NCBI RefSeq assembly: GCF_008039615.1
Contig: NZ_VDUZ01000032.1
Span: 44,892-108,891, forward strand
Origin: Vineibacter terrae
GTDB lineage: Bacteria > Pseudomonadota > Alphaproteobacteria > Reyranellales > Reyranellaceae
Length of the DNA: 64,000 bases
Direction of reading: 5' to 3'
The notes beneath the pieces are model-generated. The model saw only the letters and a list, made by a program, of their open reading frames with translations. It was not told the DNA's origin and made no database searches. Below, one piece after another: positions 24,582 to 33,201 of this stretch. The position numbers were made by a program, and so were the translations under genes. How positions within the stretch are numbered: the first letter of the stretch is position 1; every line of letters starts with the position of its first letter.

Positions 24582-24944
24582 TCAGCCGGCGCGGCGCTGG
24601 CGCCACGTCGCCGCGGCAGGCGCCGACCGGCGTGCTCTGAGGTCCAGCGCGTGCTCGAGGGCGGCGCGTCCGGCGGTGGTCAGCTTGCACACGAGCCAGT
24701 CGGGCTTCAGCGGATTGCTGAACCATGGCTCGGCCCAGCCACGCTCGACGCAACGGCGGATCATCGGCGGCTCGAACTCCTGCCCGTCGAGATCGAACAG
24801 GGGCAGCTTGCCGCCCGCCTGATCGAGGCCGCGGCGAAGATAAGAAATTTCTCTATCTGTAATATTTTCAATATATTCCGACTCTATATTCGAGTCAAAT
24901 ATGAGCTTTGGCGCGCGCCGCGCCGGCTTGCTGTCTGCGACCAT
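24582..24944 (-). CDS. Hypothetical protein with an AT-rich N-terminal patch
   Basis: 120-residue protein, first gene outside the prophage. ATG 24944 (MVADSKPARRAPK) is preferred. A longer frame to 25043 adds an AT-rich, signal-like extension without support. Residues 45-105 (LDQAGGKLPLFDLDGQEFE, then CVERGWAEPWFSNPLKPDW and LTTAGRAALEHAL) look like a small winged-helix-like unit. Codons for about residues 14-40 are strikingly AT-rich (ATA, ATT, AAT, TCT, AGA) in an otherwise GC-rich gene. Function unknown. Confidence 0.55.
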   Translation of the reverse strand: MVADSKPARRAPKLIFDSNIESEYIENITDREISYLRRGLDQAGGKLPLFDLDGQEFEPPMIRRCVERGWAEPWFSNPLKPDWLVCKLTTAGRAALEHALDLRARRSAPAAATWRQRRAG

Positions 24945-25081
24945 GATCAACCCCACACCAGCGCTTCCCAGCGCATCCCCACTGAAAGAATAGCCGACAA
25001 CTATATGAAAATAAAACAAAAATTCGGAATAGTTGAAACTCAACCCAAGATCACCGCATGTTGTGCCGAACGGAGGCGCGC

Positions 25082-25414
25082 ATGTCCCAGGTATTGTTCG
25101 TTTATGTGACTGCCGGTGATGCCGATGAGGCGGAGCGGATCGGCGAGGCGGTGGTCGATGCCCGCCTGGCGGCCTGCGCCAATGTGCTGGACGGCATGCG
25201 ATCGATCTTCCGCTGGCAGGGCAGCGTGCAGAAAGGACGCGAGGCGATCCTGATTCTCAAGACACGCGAGGATCTCTTCGACGCACTCAAGGAGCGTATC
25301 GTCGAGCTGCACTCCTACGAGCTGCCTTGCGTGGTGGCGCTGCCGATCGCGGCTGGTCATGAGCCGTTTCTCGACTGGATCGCCGACGAAACCGGGCCCA
25401 CCGAGATGGTGTGA
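25082..25414 (+). CDS. cutA: Divalent-cation tolerance protein CutA
   Basis: 110-residue CutA1 homologue, a trimeric ferredoxin-like protein linked to copper and other metal tolerance. Characteristic segments are VFVYVTAGDADEAERIGEAVV at the start (here LFVYVTAG...), ACANVLDGMRSIFRWQG in the middle with the conserved Cys/Asn, and SYELPCVVALPI near the end. ATG 25082 gives the normal length. The longer frame from 25058 would add eight residues. It is followed by an MFS gene on the same strand. Confidence 0.92.
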   Translation: MSQVLFVYVTAGDADEAERIGEAVVDARLAACANVLDGMRSIFRWQGSVQKGREAILILKTREDLFDALKERIVELHSYELPCVVALPIAAGHEPFLDWIADETGPTEMV

Positions 25415-25530
25415 GGCCGCGCGCAACACGGCGATGCATCGGCAGCCGTTGTTCGCCTGGCGGCACGTGGTCAATATGCCGGCGACCAAGCGTGACGGGC
25501 AGGGTGCCCGTCCAATCGAGTGCTCCCCTG

Positions 25531-26853
25531 ATGTCGGCCCAGTCCCTGCCAGCTTCGCCCGCGCCGGTCGCCAACGAGAGCCTGGTCCTTGGCTACTCGT
25601 CCATCGGCCACGCCCTCATGCACTACATGGCGGGGTTCTTCCCCTACATCGCCGTCGGCATGGCAGCGTCATGGGGCGAGCCCGGCCAGCCCCTGGACCA
25701 TCAGGTGGTGCTGCTGCCGCTATGGCAGCTCGCGGCATTCCTGATCGGCATTGCCGCGCTGCCGGCCGGCTGGCTCAGCGACCACTGGAGCGCGCCGGGC
25801 ATGATCGTGGTCATGTTCTTCGGCATGGGGGCTGCGGCCATCGCCTGCGCCCTCGTGCCCGACCGCGGCTTCCTGATGCTGGAGCTGGCGATGGCAGGGC
25901 TGGGGATGTTCGCGGCGATCTACCACGCCGTCGGCATCGCCTGGGTGATGCGCAACGCCTCGCGGCCGGGCCATGCCATGGGCATCAACGGCGTCTTCGG
26001 CAGCGCCGGCCTGGCCGCCTGCGGCGCCGGCACCGGGCTGCTGATCAACTTCTTCTCCTGGCGCGCCGCCTTCCTCGTGCCCGGCATCATCTGCCTGATC
26101 GCCGGACTGGGGCTGCTCTATCACTGGCGGACCGGCAGGGTTGGCGACCGGCCGATGCCGGCCGTGCCGGGCAAGCAGCCCAGCCGCGGCGACCTGGTGC
26201 GCGTCTTCGTCATCCTCACAGTCACGATGTTCGCCGGCGGGGTCATCTGGCAGGCGATCCAGTACGGCGCGCCCGGCCTGTTCGAGCAGCGCATGGCGGC
26301 GGAGGTCGACTGGCTGCAGACCATGACCAACGGCCAGCTCGCGGCCGAAGCCAAGAAGATGGCGTTCTGGGTCGGCTTGCTCGGATCGGCGATCTATGCC
26401 GTCTCGGGAGTCACCCAGTACTTCCTGGGCGGGCTGTCGGACCGCTACTCCCTGAAGCGGGTCTACGTCCTGGCGGCGTTCCTGCAAGTCCTGGCGATGC
26501 TCGGCCTGGCCTGGCTGCCCGGCTACGGCGTGTTCCTGGCGGCGATGGCCTCGGTCATCATCAGCGCGGCATCGGGGCCGGCGGAGAACCTGCTGATCGG
26601 CCGCTACACGCCGACCCGCTACCACGGGCTGGGGTTCGGCGCGAAATTCATCGTCGCCTTCGGCGCCGGTCCGGTGGCGATCTGGCTGATCGCCCATATC
26701 AAGGCGCTCACCGGCAGCCTCGAGCTGCTGTTCTTGGGCCTGGCAGCGACCGGCGTGCTGGTGTGGCTGGTGGCGCTGATGCTGCCGTCCGGCGGCGACA
26801 GCCGGCAAGAGCCCGAGGTCGCGGCATCGCCGCGCCCGGTGCCGGCGGAGTAG
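25531..26853 (+). CDS. MFS transporter
   Basis: About 440-residue inner-membrane carrier with twelve predicted transmembrane segments. The N-half has a motif-A-like loop (LPAGWLSDHWSAPG near residue 75) and the C-half its counterpart (YFLGGLSDRYSLKRV near residue 300). Start ATG 25531 (MSAQSLPASPAP) is chosen over a GTG at 25411 because the extra 40 residues are Arg/Cys-rich and unlike a membrane protein N-terminus. Substrate cannot be told. It converges on the GST gene. Confidence 0.78.
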   Translation: MSAQSLPASPAPVANESLVLGYSSIGHALMHYMAGFFPYIAVGMAASWGEPGQPLDHQVVLLPLWQLAAFLIGIAALPAGWLSDHWSAPGMIVVMFFGMGAAAIACALVPDRGFLMLELAMAGLGMFAAIYHAVGIAWVMRNASRPGHAMGINGVFGSAGLAACGAGTGLLINFFSWRAAFLVPGIICLIAGLGLLYHWRTGRVGDRPMPAVPGKQPSRGDLVRVFVILTVTMFAGGVIWQAIQYGAPGLFEQRMAAEVDWLQTMTNGQLAAEAKKMAFWVGLLGSAIYAVSGVTQYFLGGLSDRYSLKRVYVLAAFLQVLAMLGLAWLPGYGVFLAAMASVIISAASGPAENLLIGRYTPTRYHGLGFGAKFIVAFGAGPVAIWLIAHIKALTGSLELLFLGLAATGVLVWLVALMLPSGGDSRQEPEVAASPRPVPAE

Positions 26854-26916
26854 GCCGTCTCGATTGCCGTGCCGGGCGTCGCGGCTCGCCGCAACGCCTG
26901 GACGGATATGCGGCGC

Positions 26917-27516
26917 CTACTTCCCGCGGAACGCCGGACGTGACAGGCAGCGATCGAGCCAGTTGGCGGCGTCGCCGTTGCCCGTCATGTCGATCTTGGC
27001 CAGCTTGGCCCAGGCCATGATCGCGGCGAGGTTGAGGTCGGCGATCGTGAAGTTGTCGCCCAGCAGGTACTGCTTGCCCTTGAGCGCGTCGTTGAGGACT
27101 TTCAACGGGGCGGCCAAGGCCGCCTTGGCGCCCTCGACGGCTTGCGGGTTCTTCTTGTCCGGTGGCGTCATGAACATGTCGATGACGATGGTCAGCAGCG
27201 ACTTCTCGACCTCGGTCATGCCCCAGAAGCTCCACTGGTAGACGCGGGCTTCGTCCTCGACGGTGGCGGGCCACAGCGCCTCGCCGTACTTGTGCGCCAG
27301 GTAGAGGTTGATCGCCATCGATTCGAACAGCGCCAGGTCGCCGTCGACCATGGCCGGCACCTTGCCGTTGGGGTTGATGCGGGCGAAATCCGGATCGGCC
27401 TTCAGGGCTTTCGAGTCGGTTCCCAGATGCTCGAACTCGATGCCGCATTCGCGGGCGCACCACAGCACGCGCGCGGCGCGCGACTGTACGGGACCGTAGA
27501 TCTTCACCTTGGCCAT
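26917..27516 (-). CDS. Glutathione S-transferase family protein
   Basis: 199-residue cytosolic GST. The thioredoxin-like N-terminal domain runs to about residue 78, with a possible catalytic Ser in VQSRAARVLW near residue 11, the conserved cis-Pro in GKVPAMVDGD near 53 and the GSH-binding ESMAIN near 65. The helical C-terminal domain follows, with the N-capping motif FTIADLNLAAIM near 155. ATG 27516 has an AGAGGAAA ribosome binding site. A longer frame upstream would run over a terminator and is rejected. Confidence 0.88.
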   Translation of the reverse strand: MAKVKIYGPVQSRAARVLWCARECGIEFEHLGTDSKALKADPDFARINPNGKVPAMVDGDLALFESMAINLYLAHKYGEALWPATVEDEARVYQWSFWGMTEVEKSLLTIVIDMFMTPPDKKNPQAVEGAKAALAAPLKVLNDALKGKQYLLGDNFTIADLNLAAIMAWAKLAKIDMTGNGDAANWLDRCLSRPAFRGK

Positions 27517-27605
27517 CGTTTCCTCTGATCCTTTGATGGTGTCGTCGCCGTGCCGCATGCCCGGCGGGTGGACATTCAATGACGCCGCATGCGGGGGCGC
27601 AATGA

Positions 27606-27632
27606 AAAAGCCCGCCGATGACGGCGGGCTTT
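27606..27632 (-). terminator. Rho-independent terminator for metY
   Basis: On the minus strand a GCCCGCCG stem, short TCAT-type loop and CGGCGGGC stem are followed by TTTTT. It lies 24 bases after the metY stop and upstream of the GST gene. Confidence 0.85.
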
Positions 27633-27655
27633 CGCACGACGAGGGCAGGCAGCGC

Positions 27656-28969
27656 CTATTCCGCCGCTTTCGCCGCGCCGGCGCTGGCCTTGGCCAGCCC
27701 CTGCTCGAGATCGGCGATGATGTCGGCGACGCTTTCGATGCCGATCGAGAGGCGCACCACATCAGGGCCGGCGCCGGCGGCGGTGCGCTGCTCATCGGTG
27801 AGCTGGCGGTGCGTCGTCGACGCCGGGTGGATGATCAGGCTCTTGGCATCGCCGATATTGGCAAGATGCGAGAAGAGCTCGACGGCGTCGACCAGCTTCA
27901 CGCCGGCCTCGTAGCCGCCCTTCAGGCCGAATGTGAAGACCGACCCGGCACCCTTGGGCAGGTACTTCCGGGCCAGCGCATGGTAATTGTTGGACGGCAG
28001 TCCGGCATAGTTCACCCAGGCCACAGCGGGATGGGCCTCAAGGTACTCGGCGACCTTCTGGGCGTTGGCGCAATGCCGCTCCATGCGCAGGGCCAGGGTC
28101 TCGATGCCCAGCATCGTGATCCAGGCGTTGATCGGCGACTGCGACGGGCCGAGATCGCGCAGCCCCACGGCATGACCGTGGAAGGTGTAGGCCATGTCGC
28201 CGAACGTCTCGTAGAAGTTGAGCCCGTGATATGCCGGCTCGGGACCGGCCAGCGACGGGAAGCGTCCGCCGCGCGACCAGTCGAACTTGCCTGAATCGAC
28301 CACGGCGCCGCCCATGGCGGTGCCGGTGCCGCACAGGAACTTGGTGGTGGAATGCACCACCAGCGTCGCGCCGTAATCAATCGGCCGGCACAGGTAGGGC
28401 GAGGCCAGCGTGTTGTCGACGAGCAGCGGCACGCCCACCGACTCGGCGATCTTGGCGATGGCTTCGATGTCGCAGACAACGCCGCCGGGGTTGGCCAGGC
28501 TCTCGATGAAGAAGGCCTTGGTCTTCGCCGTCGCAGCCCGGCGGAAATTCTCCGGGTCGTCGGGATCGACGAACACCGCCTTCCAGCCGAACTTGGGATA
28601 GGTGTTGCGCATCTGCTGGATCGAGCCGCCGTAGAGCTTCGTGCTGGCCACGACCTCGTCGCCGGGCGTCATCAGCGGGAAGAGGGCCAGCACCTGCGCG
28701 GCATGGCCCGAAGCGGTGACCGTAGCGCCGCGGCCGCCCTCGAGCGCCGCCAACCGGGCCTCCAGCGCCGCCGTGGTGGGGTTGGTCAGGCGGGAATAGA
28801 TGAAGCCGACGGTCTGCAGGTTGAACAGCGCCGCCGCATGGTCCGCGTCCTCGAAGACATAGGCTGTCGTCTGGTGAATCGGCAGCGCCCGCGAGCCCGT
28901 CGTCGGATCAGGCGCCGCGCCGGCGTGGATTGACAGAGTTTCAAAGCCGTAATTCGATGAGCCGGTCAT
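27656..28969 (-). CDS. metY: O-acetylhomoserine sulfhydrylase (MetY-type Cys/Met metabolism PLP enzyme)
   Basis: 437-residue PLP enzyme that makes homocysteine from O-acetylhomoserine and sulfide. The N-terminus FETLSIHAGAAPDPTTGSRALPI is typical of MetY. The PLP lysine is in HSTTKFLCGTGTAMGG near residue 209, followed by a long C-terminal domain ending in SIGIESVADIIADLEQGL. ATG 28969 has a GGGAAAGGTG ribosome binding site; the longer frame upstream is non-family. The gene is divergent from a class II aldolase. The Ala/Lys-rich last ten residues are a short extension. O-succinylhomoserine use cannot be fully excluded. Confidence 0.88.
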   Translation of the reverse strand: MTGSSNYGFETLSIHAGAAPDPTTGSRALPIHQTTAYVFEDADHAAALFNLQTVGFIYSRLTNPTTAALEARLAALEGGRGATVTASGHAAQVLALFPLMTPGDEVVASTKLYGGSIQQMRNTYPKFGWKAVFVDPDDPENFRRAATAKTKAFFIESLANPGGVVCDIEAIAKIAESVGVPLLVDNTLASPYLCRPIDYGATLVVHSTTKFLCGTGTAMGGAVVDSGKFDWSRGGRFPSLAGPEPAYHGLNFYETFGDMAYTFHGHAVGLRDLGPSQSPINAWITMLGIETLALRMERHCANAQKVAEYLEAHPAVAWVNYAGLPSNNYHALARKYLPKGAGSVFTFGLKGGYEAGVKLVDAVELFSHLANIGDAKSLIIHPASTTHRQLTDEQRTAAGAGPDVVRLSIGIESVADIIADLEQGLAKASAGAAKAAE

Positions 28970-29117
28970 GTCACCTTTCCCTGAGCTGTTCCTGGTTGTG
29001 TATAGCCGCTGCGGGCAGCACCCGTGCATGCCTTTGATGCCGGGTATACCGCAAGTCACGCATGACAGGTATCCGACCGGCGGAATAAGCTGAACGGGAC
29101 GGTCGGAGGAGGACAGC

Positions 29118-29894
29118 ATGGCGGTCACGGTGCTCAGGAACGCGCGCTCGGTGCGCGACCAGGTCAGCCCGGAGGAGTGGCAGAAGCGGGTCGACCTCGC
29201 GGCCTGCTACCGCCTCGTGCACCTCCACGGCATGGACGAGATGATCGCCAACCACATCTCGACGCGCGTGCCGGGCGAGGACAACGCGTTCCTGCTCAAT
29301 CCCTACGGCCTGCTCTACGAGCAGATGCATGCCTCGTGCTTCATCAAGGTCGACCTCGACGGCAACGTGCTGTTCAATTCGACCGAGCTCGACATCAACA
29401 AGGCCGGCTTCGTGATCCACAGCGCCGTGCACAGGGCGCGCCATGACGTCGATTGCGTGATCCACACCCATACGCTCGCCGGCATGGCGGTGTCGGCGAT
29501 GAAGATGGGGCTTCTGCCGTTGGCGCAGACGGCGATGCGCTTCATCGACGTGGCGTATCATGACTACGAGGGGCCGGCGATCCGCATGGCCGAGCAGGAG
29601 CGCCTGGTCAGGAACCTCGGCGATCGCGAGGTGATGATCCTGCGCAACCACGGCCTGCTGGCGACCGGCGCCAGCATCCCCGAGGCCTTCAACAACATCT
29701 TCCGGCTCGAGCGCGCCTGCCAGCTTCAGGTCATGACGCTGTCGTGCAACACCGAGCTGTCGCTGCCGCCGAGCGCGGTGGTGGAGGAGACCAACCACCT
29801 CTTCAAGCCGGGTGTCCGCCGGCGGCTGGGCCTGCACGAATGGCCGGCGCTCCTGCGCAAGCTCGACGGCATCGACCCGTCGTATCGGGATTAG
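29118..29894 (+). CDS. Class II aldolase/adducin family protein
   Basis: 258-residue metal-dependent protein with the class II aldolase fold. Zinc ligands are visible as VIHTHTLAG near residue 115 (two His) and LRNHGLLATG near residue 177 (third His). The phosphate/substrate-loop-like NHISTRVPG near residue 45 has the family pattern. Substrates in this family range from fuculose phosphate to 3-oxo-tetronate phosphates and ureidoglycolate-like compounds; the sequence does not decide. It is divergent from metY and convergent with aliA, with a palindromic repeat between the ends. Confidence 0.82.
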   Translation: MAVTVLRNARSVRDQVSPEEWQKRVDLAACYRLVHLHGMDEMIANHISTRVPGEDNAFLLNPYGLLYEQMHASCFIKVDLDGNVLFNSTELDINKAGFVIHSAVHRARHDVDCVIHTHTLAGMAVSAMKMGLLPLAQTAMRFIDVAYHDYEGPAIRMAEQERLVRNLGDREVMILRNHGLLATGASIPEAFNNIFRLERACQLQVMTLSCNTELSLPPSAVVEETNHLFKPGVRRRLGLHEWPALLRKLDGIDPSYRD

Positions 29895-29918
29895 GCGCCG
29901 ACGATCGATAGCGACTGC

Positions 29919-30018
29919 CATTCCGAGTGCCCCTTCGACAGGCTCAGGAGAGGGATCTCCTGCGGGGGATGCACGGTGCGCCATTCGCGGGAGATCCCTC
30001 GCTGAGCTCGGGATGACA
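29919..30018. repeat. Palindromic intergenic repeat, family 1, copy A
   Basis: Imperfect inverted repeat between convergent genes. The right arm reads GAGATCCCTCGCTGAGCTCG then GGATGACAG. The left arm carries the variant CCCCTTCGACAGGCTCAGGA before GAGGGATCTCC. Similar elements occur at 36329, 42868 and 59688, and a diverged one at 32929. In RNA it would form a long hairpin and may end transcription from both sides. Confidence 0.75.
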
Positions 30019-30043
30019 GGTGTGGTGGCGCGGCTCGGCGGCG

Positions 30044-31690
30044 CTAAAGGGTGCCTTCGCGCAGCATCTCGCGCAGCCGGAACTTCTGGACCTTTCCCGA
30101 CGGCGTGGCCGGCATCACGTCACGCAGGACGAGCCGCTCGGGAATGTACTGCAGCGCGAGGTTCTGCAGCTTCAGAAACGCCGTCATTGCGGCAAAGTCG
30201 AGCGTCTGGCCGGCTTTCGGGACGATGACGGCGCAGGCGCGCTCGCCCAGCCGCTCGTCCGGATAGGCGACAATGGCGACCTGGGCGACGGCAGGGTGCT
30301 TGTACAGGAGCGCCTCGACCTCGACGACGGGTATGTTCTCGCCGCCCCTGATGATGACGTCCTTGCTGCGGCCGCTGATGCGGATATAGCCGTTGGCATC
30401 CATGCGCGCGAGATCGCCGGTGTCGAACCAGCCATCACCATCCGTGGCGTTCCACTGCGGCCGCTTCAGGTAGCCGCCGAAGTTCGAGCAGGAGCGGACG
30501 ACCAGGCGGCCGATCTGCCCGGACGCCATGGTCCTGCCGTCCTCGTCGATGACCTTGACCTCGGTGCCGGGCAGCGCGCAGCCGTCAGTCGTGCAGGCGA
30601 GGACGTCATCGTCCTCGGGCCTGATCAGGGTGACCGCACCGTTCTCGGTCATGCCCCAGGCTGAAACGATCTTGGCGCCGAGCGTGCTGCGGGCCTGCTC
30701 GACCAGGGGTCCCGGAATCGGCGCGCCCGCGCACAGGAAGGTCTTGAGGCTCGGGACGCCCTTGCCGGTCTCGGAGACGATGCGCGTGAGGTCTGTCAGG
30801 AACGGCGTGGATGCCATGGTGAATGTGACGCCTTCCTCGCGTATCAGGTCGACCGCCTTTGCCGGATCCCAGACGTCCTGCAGGACGGCCGCGGCCTGAA
30901 GCATGATCGGCATCATCAGGCCGTACATGAAACCGGTCTGATGGGCCATTGGCGATGCCATCAGGATGATGTCGTTCCCGCCGAGCCGCAGGCGCTCGGC
31001 GTAGGGGATGATGTTGGCCATGAGCGTGTTGGCGGAATGCATCACACCCTTCGGCTCACCGGTGGTCCCCGACGTGTAGATCAGCTGGGTGATGTCATCG
31101 GGACGGGGCCGGCTCGCAGCCAGTATCCCGGGCGCATCGGGATCCTTCTCCCATTCAGGCCCGCTCAGCAGCGTATCGAAATCATCGGCGCTGCTGCTGG
31201 CGTCGACGACGACAATGCGGGTCAGCGAGGGGAGGCCCGGCTGCAGGCGCTGCGCCATCGCCTCATGGTTGAAGCTGCGGAATTGCCGCGGGACAATCAA
31301 CACCTTTGCTTCGGCATGCTTCAGCATGAAGCCGAGCTCCCGCTCGCGAAAGATCGGCATCAGCGGATTGAGCACTGCGCCCAGGCGCGAGCAGGCGAGG
31401 TACAACATGCTGAACTGCCACCAGTTGGGCAATTGCATGGCAACGACATCGCCGCGTCCGATACCCAGCCGGGCCAGGCCGACCGCGATTCGATCGGCCA
31501 TCGTCGCAAGCTGGCGGTAGGTGAACCGGCGGACCTCACCGGTGTCCTGGCGAACGGCCGTCAGGGCGCGCTTGTCGGGGCAGGCAAGCAGGCAGGCATC
31601 GAGGGCGTCGTTGATCGTGCGGTCGTGCCAATGGCCGCGTGCAATGCTCTGGGCGCGGCGCGGCGGCAGAAGAACGGCATCGAATTCCAT
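30044..31690 (-). CDS. aliA: Cyclohexanecarboxylate-CoA ligase (AliA-like AMP-dependent synthetase)
   Basis: 548-residue ANL-superfamily acyl-CoA ligase. The AMP-binding loop LIYTSGTTGEPKGVMHS is near residue 210, the core WFDTGDLARMD near 420 and the catalytic-lysine motif TPSGKVQKF near 530. With the aliB, badI and badH genes upstream on the same strand, the best substrate is cyclohexanecarboxylate, activated to its CoA ester as in Rhodopseudomonas palustris AliA. ATG 31690 is chosen. It starts 30 bases after aliB. Enzyme class is certain; substrate rests on context and overall resemblance. Confidence 0.82.
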   Translation of the reverse strand: MEFDAVLLPPRRAQSIARGHWHDRTINDALDACLLACPDKRALTAVRQDTGEVRRFTYRQLATMADRIAVGLARLGIGRGDVVAMQLPNWWQFSMLYLACSRLGAVLNPLMPIFRERELGFMLKHAEAKVLIVPRQFRSFNHEAMAQRLQPGLPSLTRIVVVDASSSADDFDTLLSGPEWEKDPDAPGILAASRPRPDDITQLIYTSGTTGEPKGVMHSANTLMANIIPYAERLRLGGNDIILMASPMAHQTGFMYGLMMPIMLQAAAVLQDVWDPAKAVDLIREEGVTFTMASTPFLTDLTRIVSETGKGVPSLKTFLCAGAPIPGPLVEQARSTLGAKIVSAWGMTENGAVTLIRPEDDDVLACTTDGCALPGTEVKVIDEDGRTMASGQIGRLVVRSCSNFGGYLKRPQWNATDGDGWFDTGDLARMDANGYIRISGRSKDVIIRGGENIPVVEVEALLYKHPAVAQVAIVAYPDERLGERACAVIVPKAGQTLDFAAMTAFLKLQNLALQYIPERLVLRDVMPATPSGKVQKFRLREMLREGTL

Positions 31691-31720
31691 GGTGCGTCTC
31701 CAGGGACAGGCATCGTCGTC

Positions 31721-32872
31721 TCAAGCGGGGACCGCCGCGCGGCCAGCCCGCGTGCGGGCGATGATAGTCTTCATGATCTGGGCCGTGCCATCACCGATCT
31801 GGAAGCCGAGAACGTCGCGCAGCCGCTGCTCCATCGGTCCGCGGTCGTAGCCGCCATGGCCGAACATCAACAGGCACTGGTGGACGACGTCGTAGGCAAG
31901 CTGGGGCGCCCACCACTTGCACATCGCGGCCTCGGCGCTGTGCGGGGCGCCGCGGTCCTTCAGCCACAGCGCCTGCAGGCAGAGCAGGCGCGCCGCCTCG
32001 ACCTGCGTGTCGAGCTCGGCGAGCGGATGCGACACGCCCTGGAAGGCCGACAGGGGCTGGCCGAAGGCCTGGCGCTCCCGCACATGCGCCCAGGTCTCCT
32101 CCAGCGCGATGCGCGCGACGCCGAGGACCTGCAGGCCGATCAGGGCGCGCGAGAAATCGAAGCCCTGCATCACCTGCACGAAGCCCTTGTTCTCGTCGCC
32201 GAGCCGGTGCGAGGCGGGAACGCGCACGTCCTCGAAGAAGATCGAGCCACGCCCGATCGCGCGCTGGCCGTGGCAATCGAAGCGGCTTCGCGTCACGCCC
32301 GGCAGGTCCATCGGAACGAGCAGCGCCGTCACGCCATGCGCGCCAGAATCAAGTGTCCCCGTGCGGCCGAACACGACAGCCGCGTCCGCCTGGTCGGCGG
32401 CCGAGATGGAGGTCTTCTCGCCATTGAGGATGTATCCGTCCCCAGCGCGCTCGATCTGCAGGCGAAGATTGGCCGCATCCGAGCCGCCGCGCGGCTCGGT
32501 CAGCGCGATCGCCAGAAGTGCCTCGCCGCGCGTCAGGCGGGTGAGCCACGGGCCGACAACGTCCGGCCGGCCATGATGCGACAGGATCTGGCCGTTCAGC
32601 GACGCCAGCAGATTGATATACGAGATGCTGAGGTCGGCGCGGGCGACCTCCTCGTGGATTATCCCGGCCGCGAGGCAGCCCAGCCCGAGGCCGCCAAACC
32701 GTTCGGGCAGCTCCGGGGCGATGAAGCCCATCTCGCCCATCGCCTTCATCAGCCCGCGGTCGAGGACTCGTGTCCGGTCGCGCTCCTGGAAGCCCGGCGC
32801 GATGCGATCGGCGGCGAACCGCCGGGCCTGGTCGCCGAGCGCAACCAGATCCTCATCGAGATACGGATTCAT
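31721..32872 (-). CDS. aliB: Cyclohexanecarboxyl-CoA dehydrogenase (AliB-like acyl-CoA dehydrogenase)
   Basis: 383-residue acyl-CoA dehydrogenase that would oxidise cyclohexanecarboxyl-CoA to cyclohex-1-ene-1-carboxyl-CoA with FAD. Family signatures are IALTEPRGGSDAANL near residue 140, the FAD-binding middle strands and RQAFGQPLSAFQGVSHPLAEL near 275. At the C-terminal position where most family members have Glu in 'EGT', this one reads GDGTAQIMK, an Asp. ATG 32872 (MNPYLDEDLVALG) is chosen over a frame with twelve extra residues. Electron acceptor is probably ETF. Confidence 0.82.
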   Translation of the reverse strand: MNPYLDEDLVALGDQARRFAADRIAPGFQERDRTRVLDRGLMKAMGEMGFIAPELPERFGGLGLGCLAAGIIHEEVARADLSISYINLLASLNGQILSHHGRPDVVGPWLTRLTRGEALLAIALTEPRGGSDAANLRLQIERAGDGYILNGEKTSISAADQADAAVVFGRTGTLDSGAHGVTALLVPMDLPGVTRSRFDCHGQRAIGRGSIFFEDVRVPASHRLGDENKGFVQVMQGFDFSRALIGLQVLGVARIALEETWAHVRERQAFGQPLSAFQGVSHPLAELDTQVEAARLLCLQALWLKDRGAPHSAEAAMCKWWAPQLAYDVVHQCLLMFGHGGYDRGPMEQRLRDVLGFQIGDGTAQIMKTIIARTRAGRAAVPA

Positions 32873-32928
32873 CTGGCGGCCTCCCTGGGCATTGTAGGAC
32901 GATCGCATATGGTGTTGGCGACAGTCTT

Positions 32929-33132
32929 GTCATCCAGAGCGAAGCGAAGGATCTTGCGATGGCTGGCACAGCACCGGCGTTGCTGGTGACGGGTCGGACC
33001 GCGTCGCTCCAGCGACGCTCATGGCGATCGCTGGGAAGAGCGCCGCTGGAGCGGCGCGGTCCCAGCCGTCACCATAGCCGCCAGTGGACTGGTGCCGCCC
33101 ATCGCAAGATCCTTCGCTTCGCTCAGGATGAC
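32929..33132. repeat. Long inverted repeat, diverged family 1, carrying a nested family 2 element
   Basis: The outer arms TCATCCAGAGCGAAGCGAAG plus GATCTTGCGATGG and their complement at 33098-33132 enclose about 130 bases. A second palindrome is nested at 32985-33073. Weak similarity of flanks (ATCGCATATGG on one side, CCATATGCGAT on the other) extends the symmetry. It lies between badI and aliB and would fold into a very long hairpin in their shared transcript. Confidence 0.75.
32985..33073. repeat. Palindromic repeat family 2, nested copy
   Basis: The arms GGTGACGGGTCGGACCGCGT and the opposing GGCGCGGTCCCAGCCGTCACC-like sequence (split here by mismatches) pair across 33030. The segment CGCTCCAGCGACGCTCATG matches a second copy near 44952-44972, differing at few positions, which defines the family. 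Confidence 0.65.
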
Positions 33133-33201
33133 AGAAGCCATATGCGATTGCCCTGCCGGGCATTGTCGTCCGTCCCAACCGCAGGTCGGGGAGGACGTGC
33201 T

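Noticed and set aside
24285..25109. 274-residue plus-strand ORF spanning attR
   Set aside because: It reads through the tRNA fragment and antisense to the small gene at 24582; no family features.
28970..29117. SAM riboswitch upstream of metY
   Set aside because: The leader was compared by eye with the SAM-II pattern common before alphaproteobacterial met genes, and the conserved core was not found.
29919..33132. CRISPR array
   Set aside because: Repeats are palindromic, far apart and unevenly spaced, with no spacers or cas genes.
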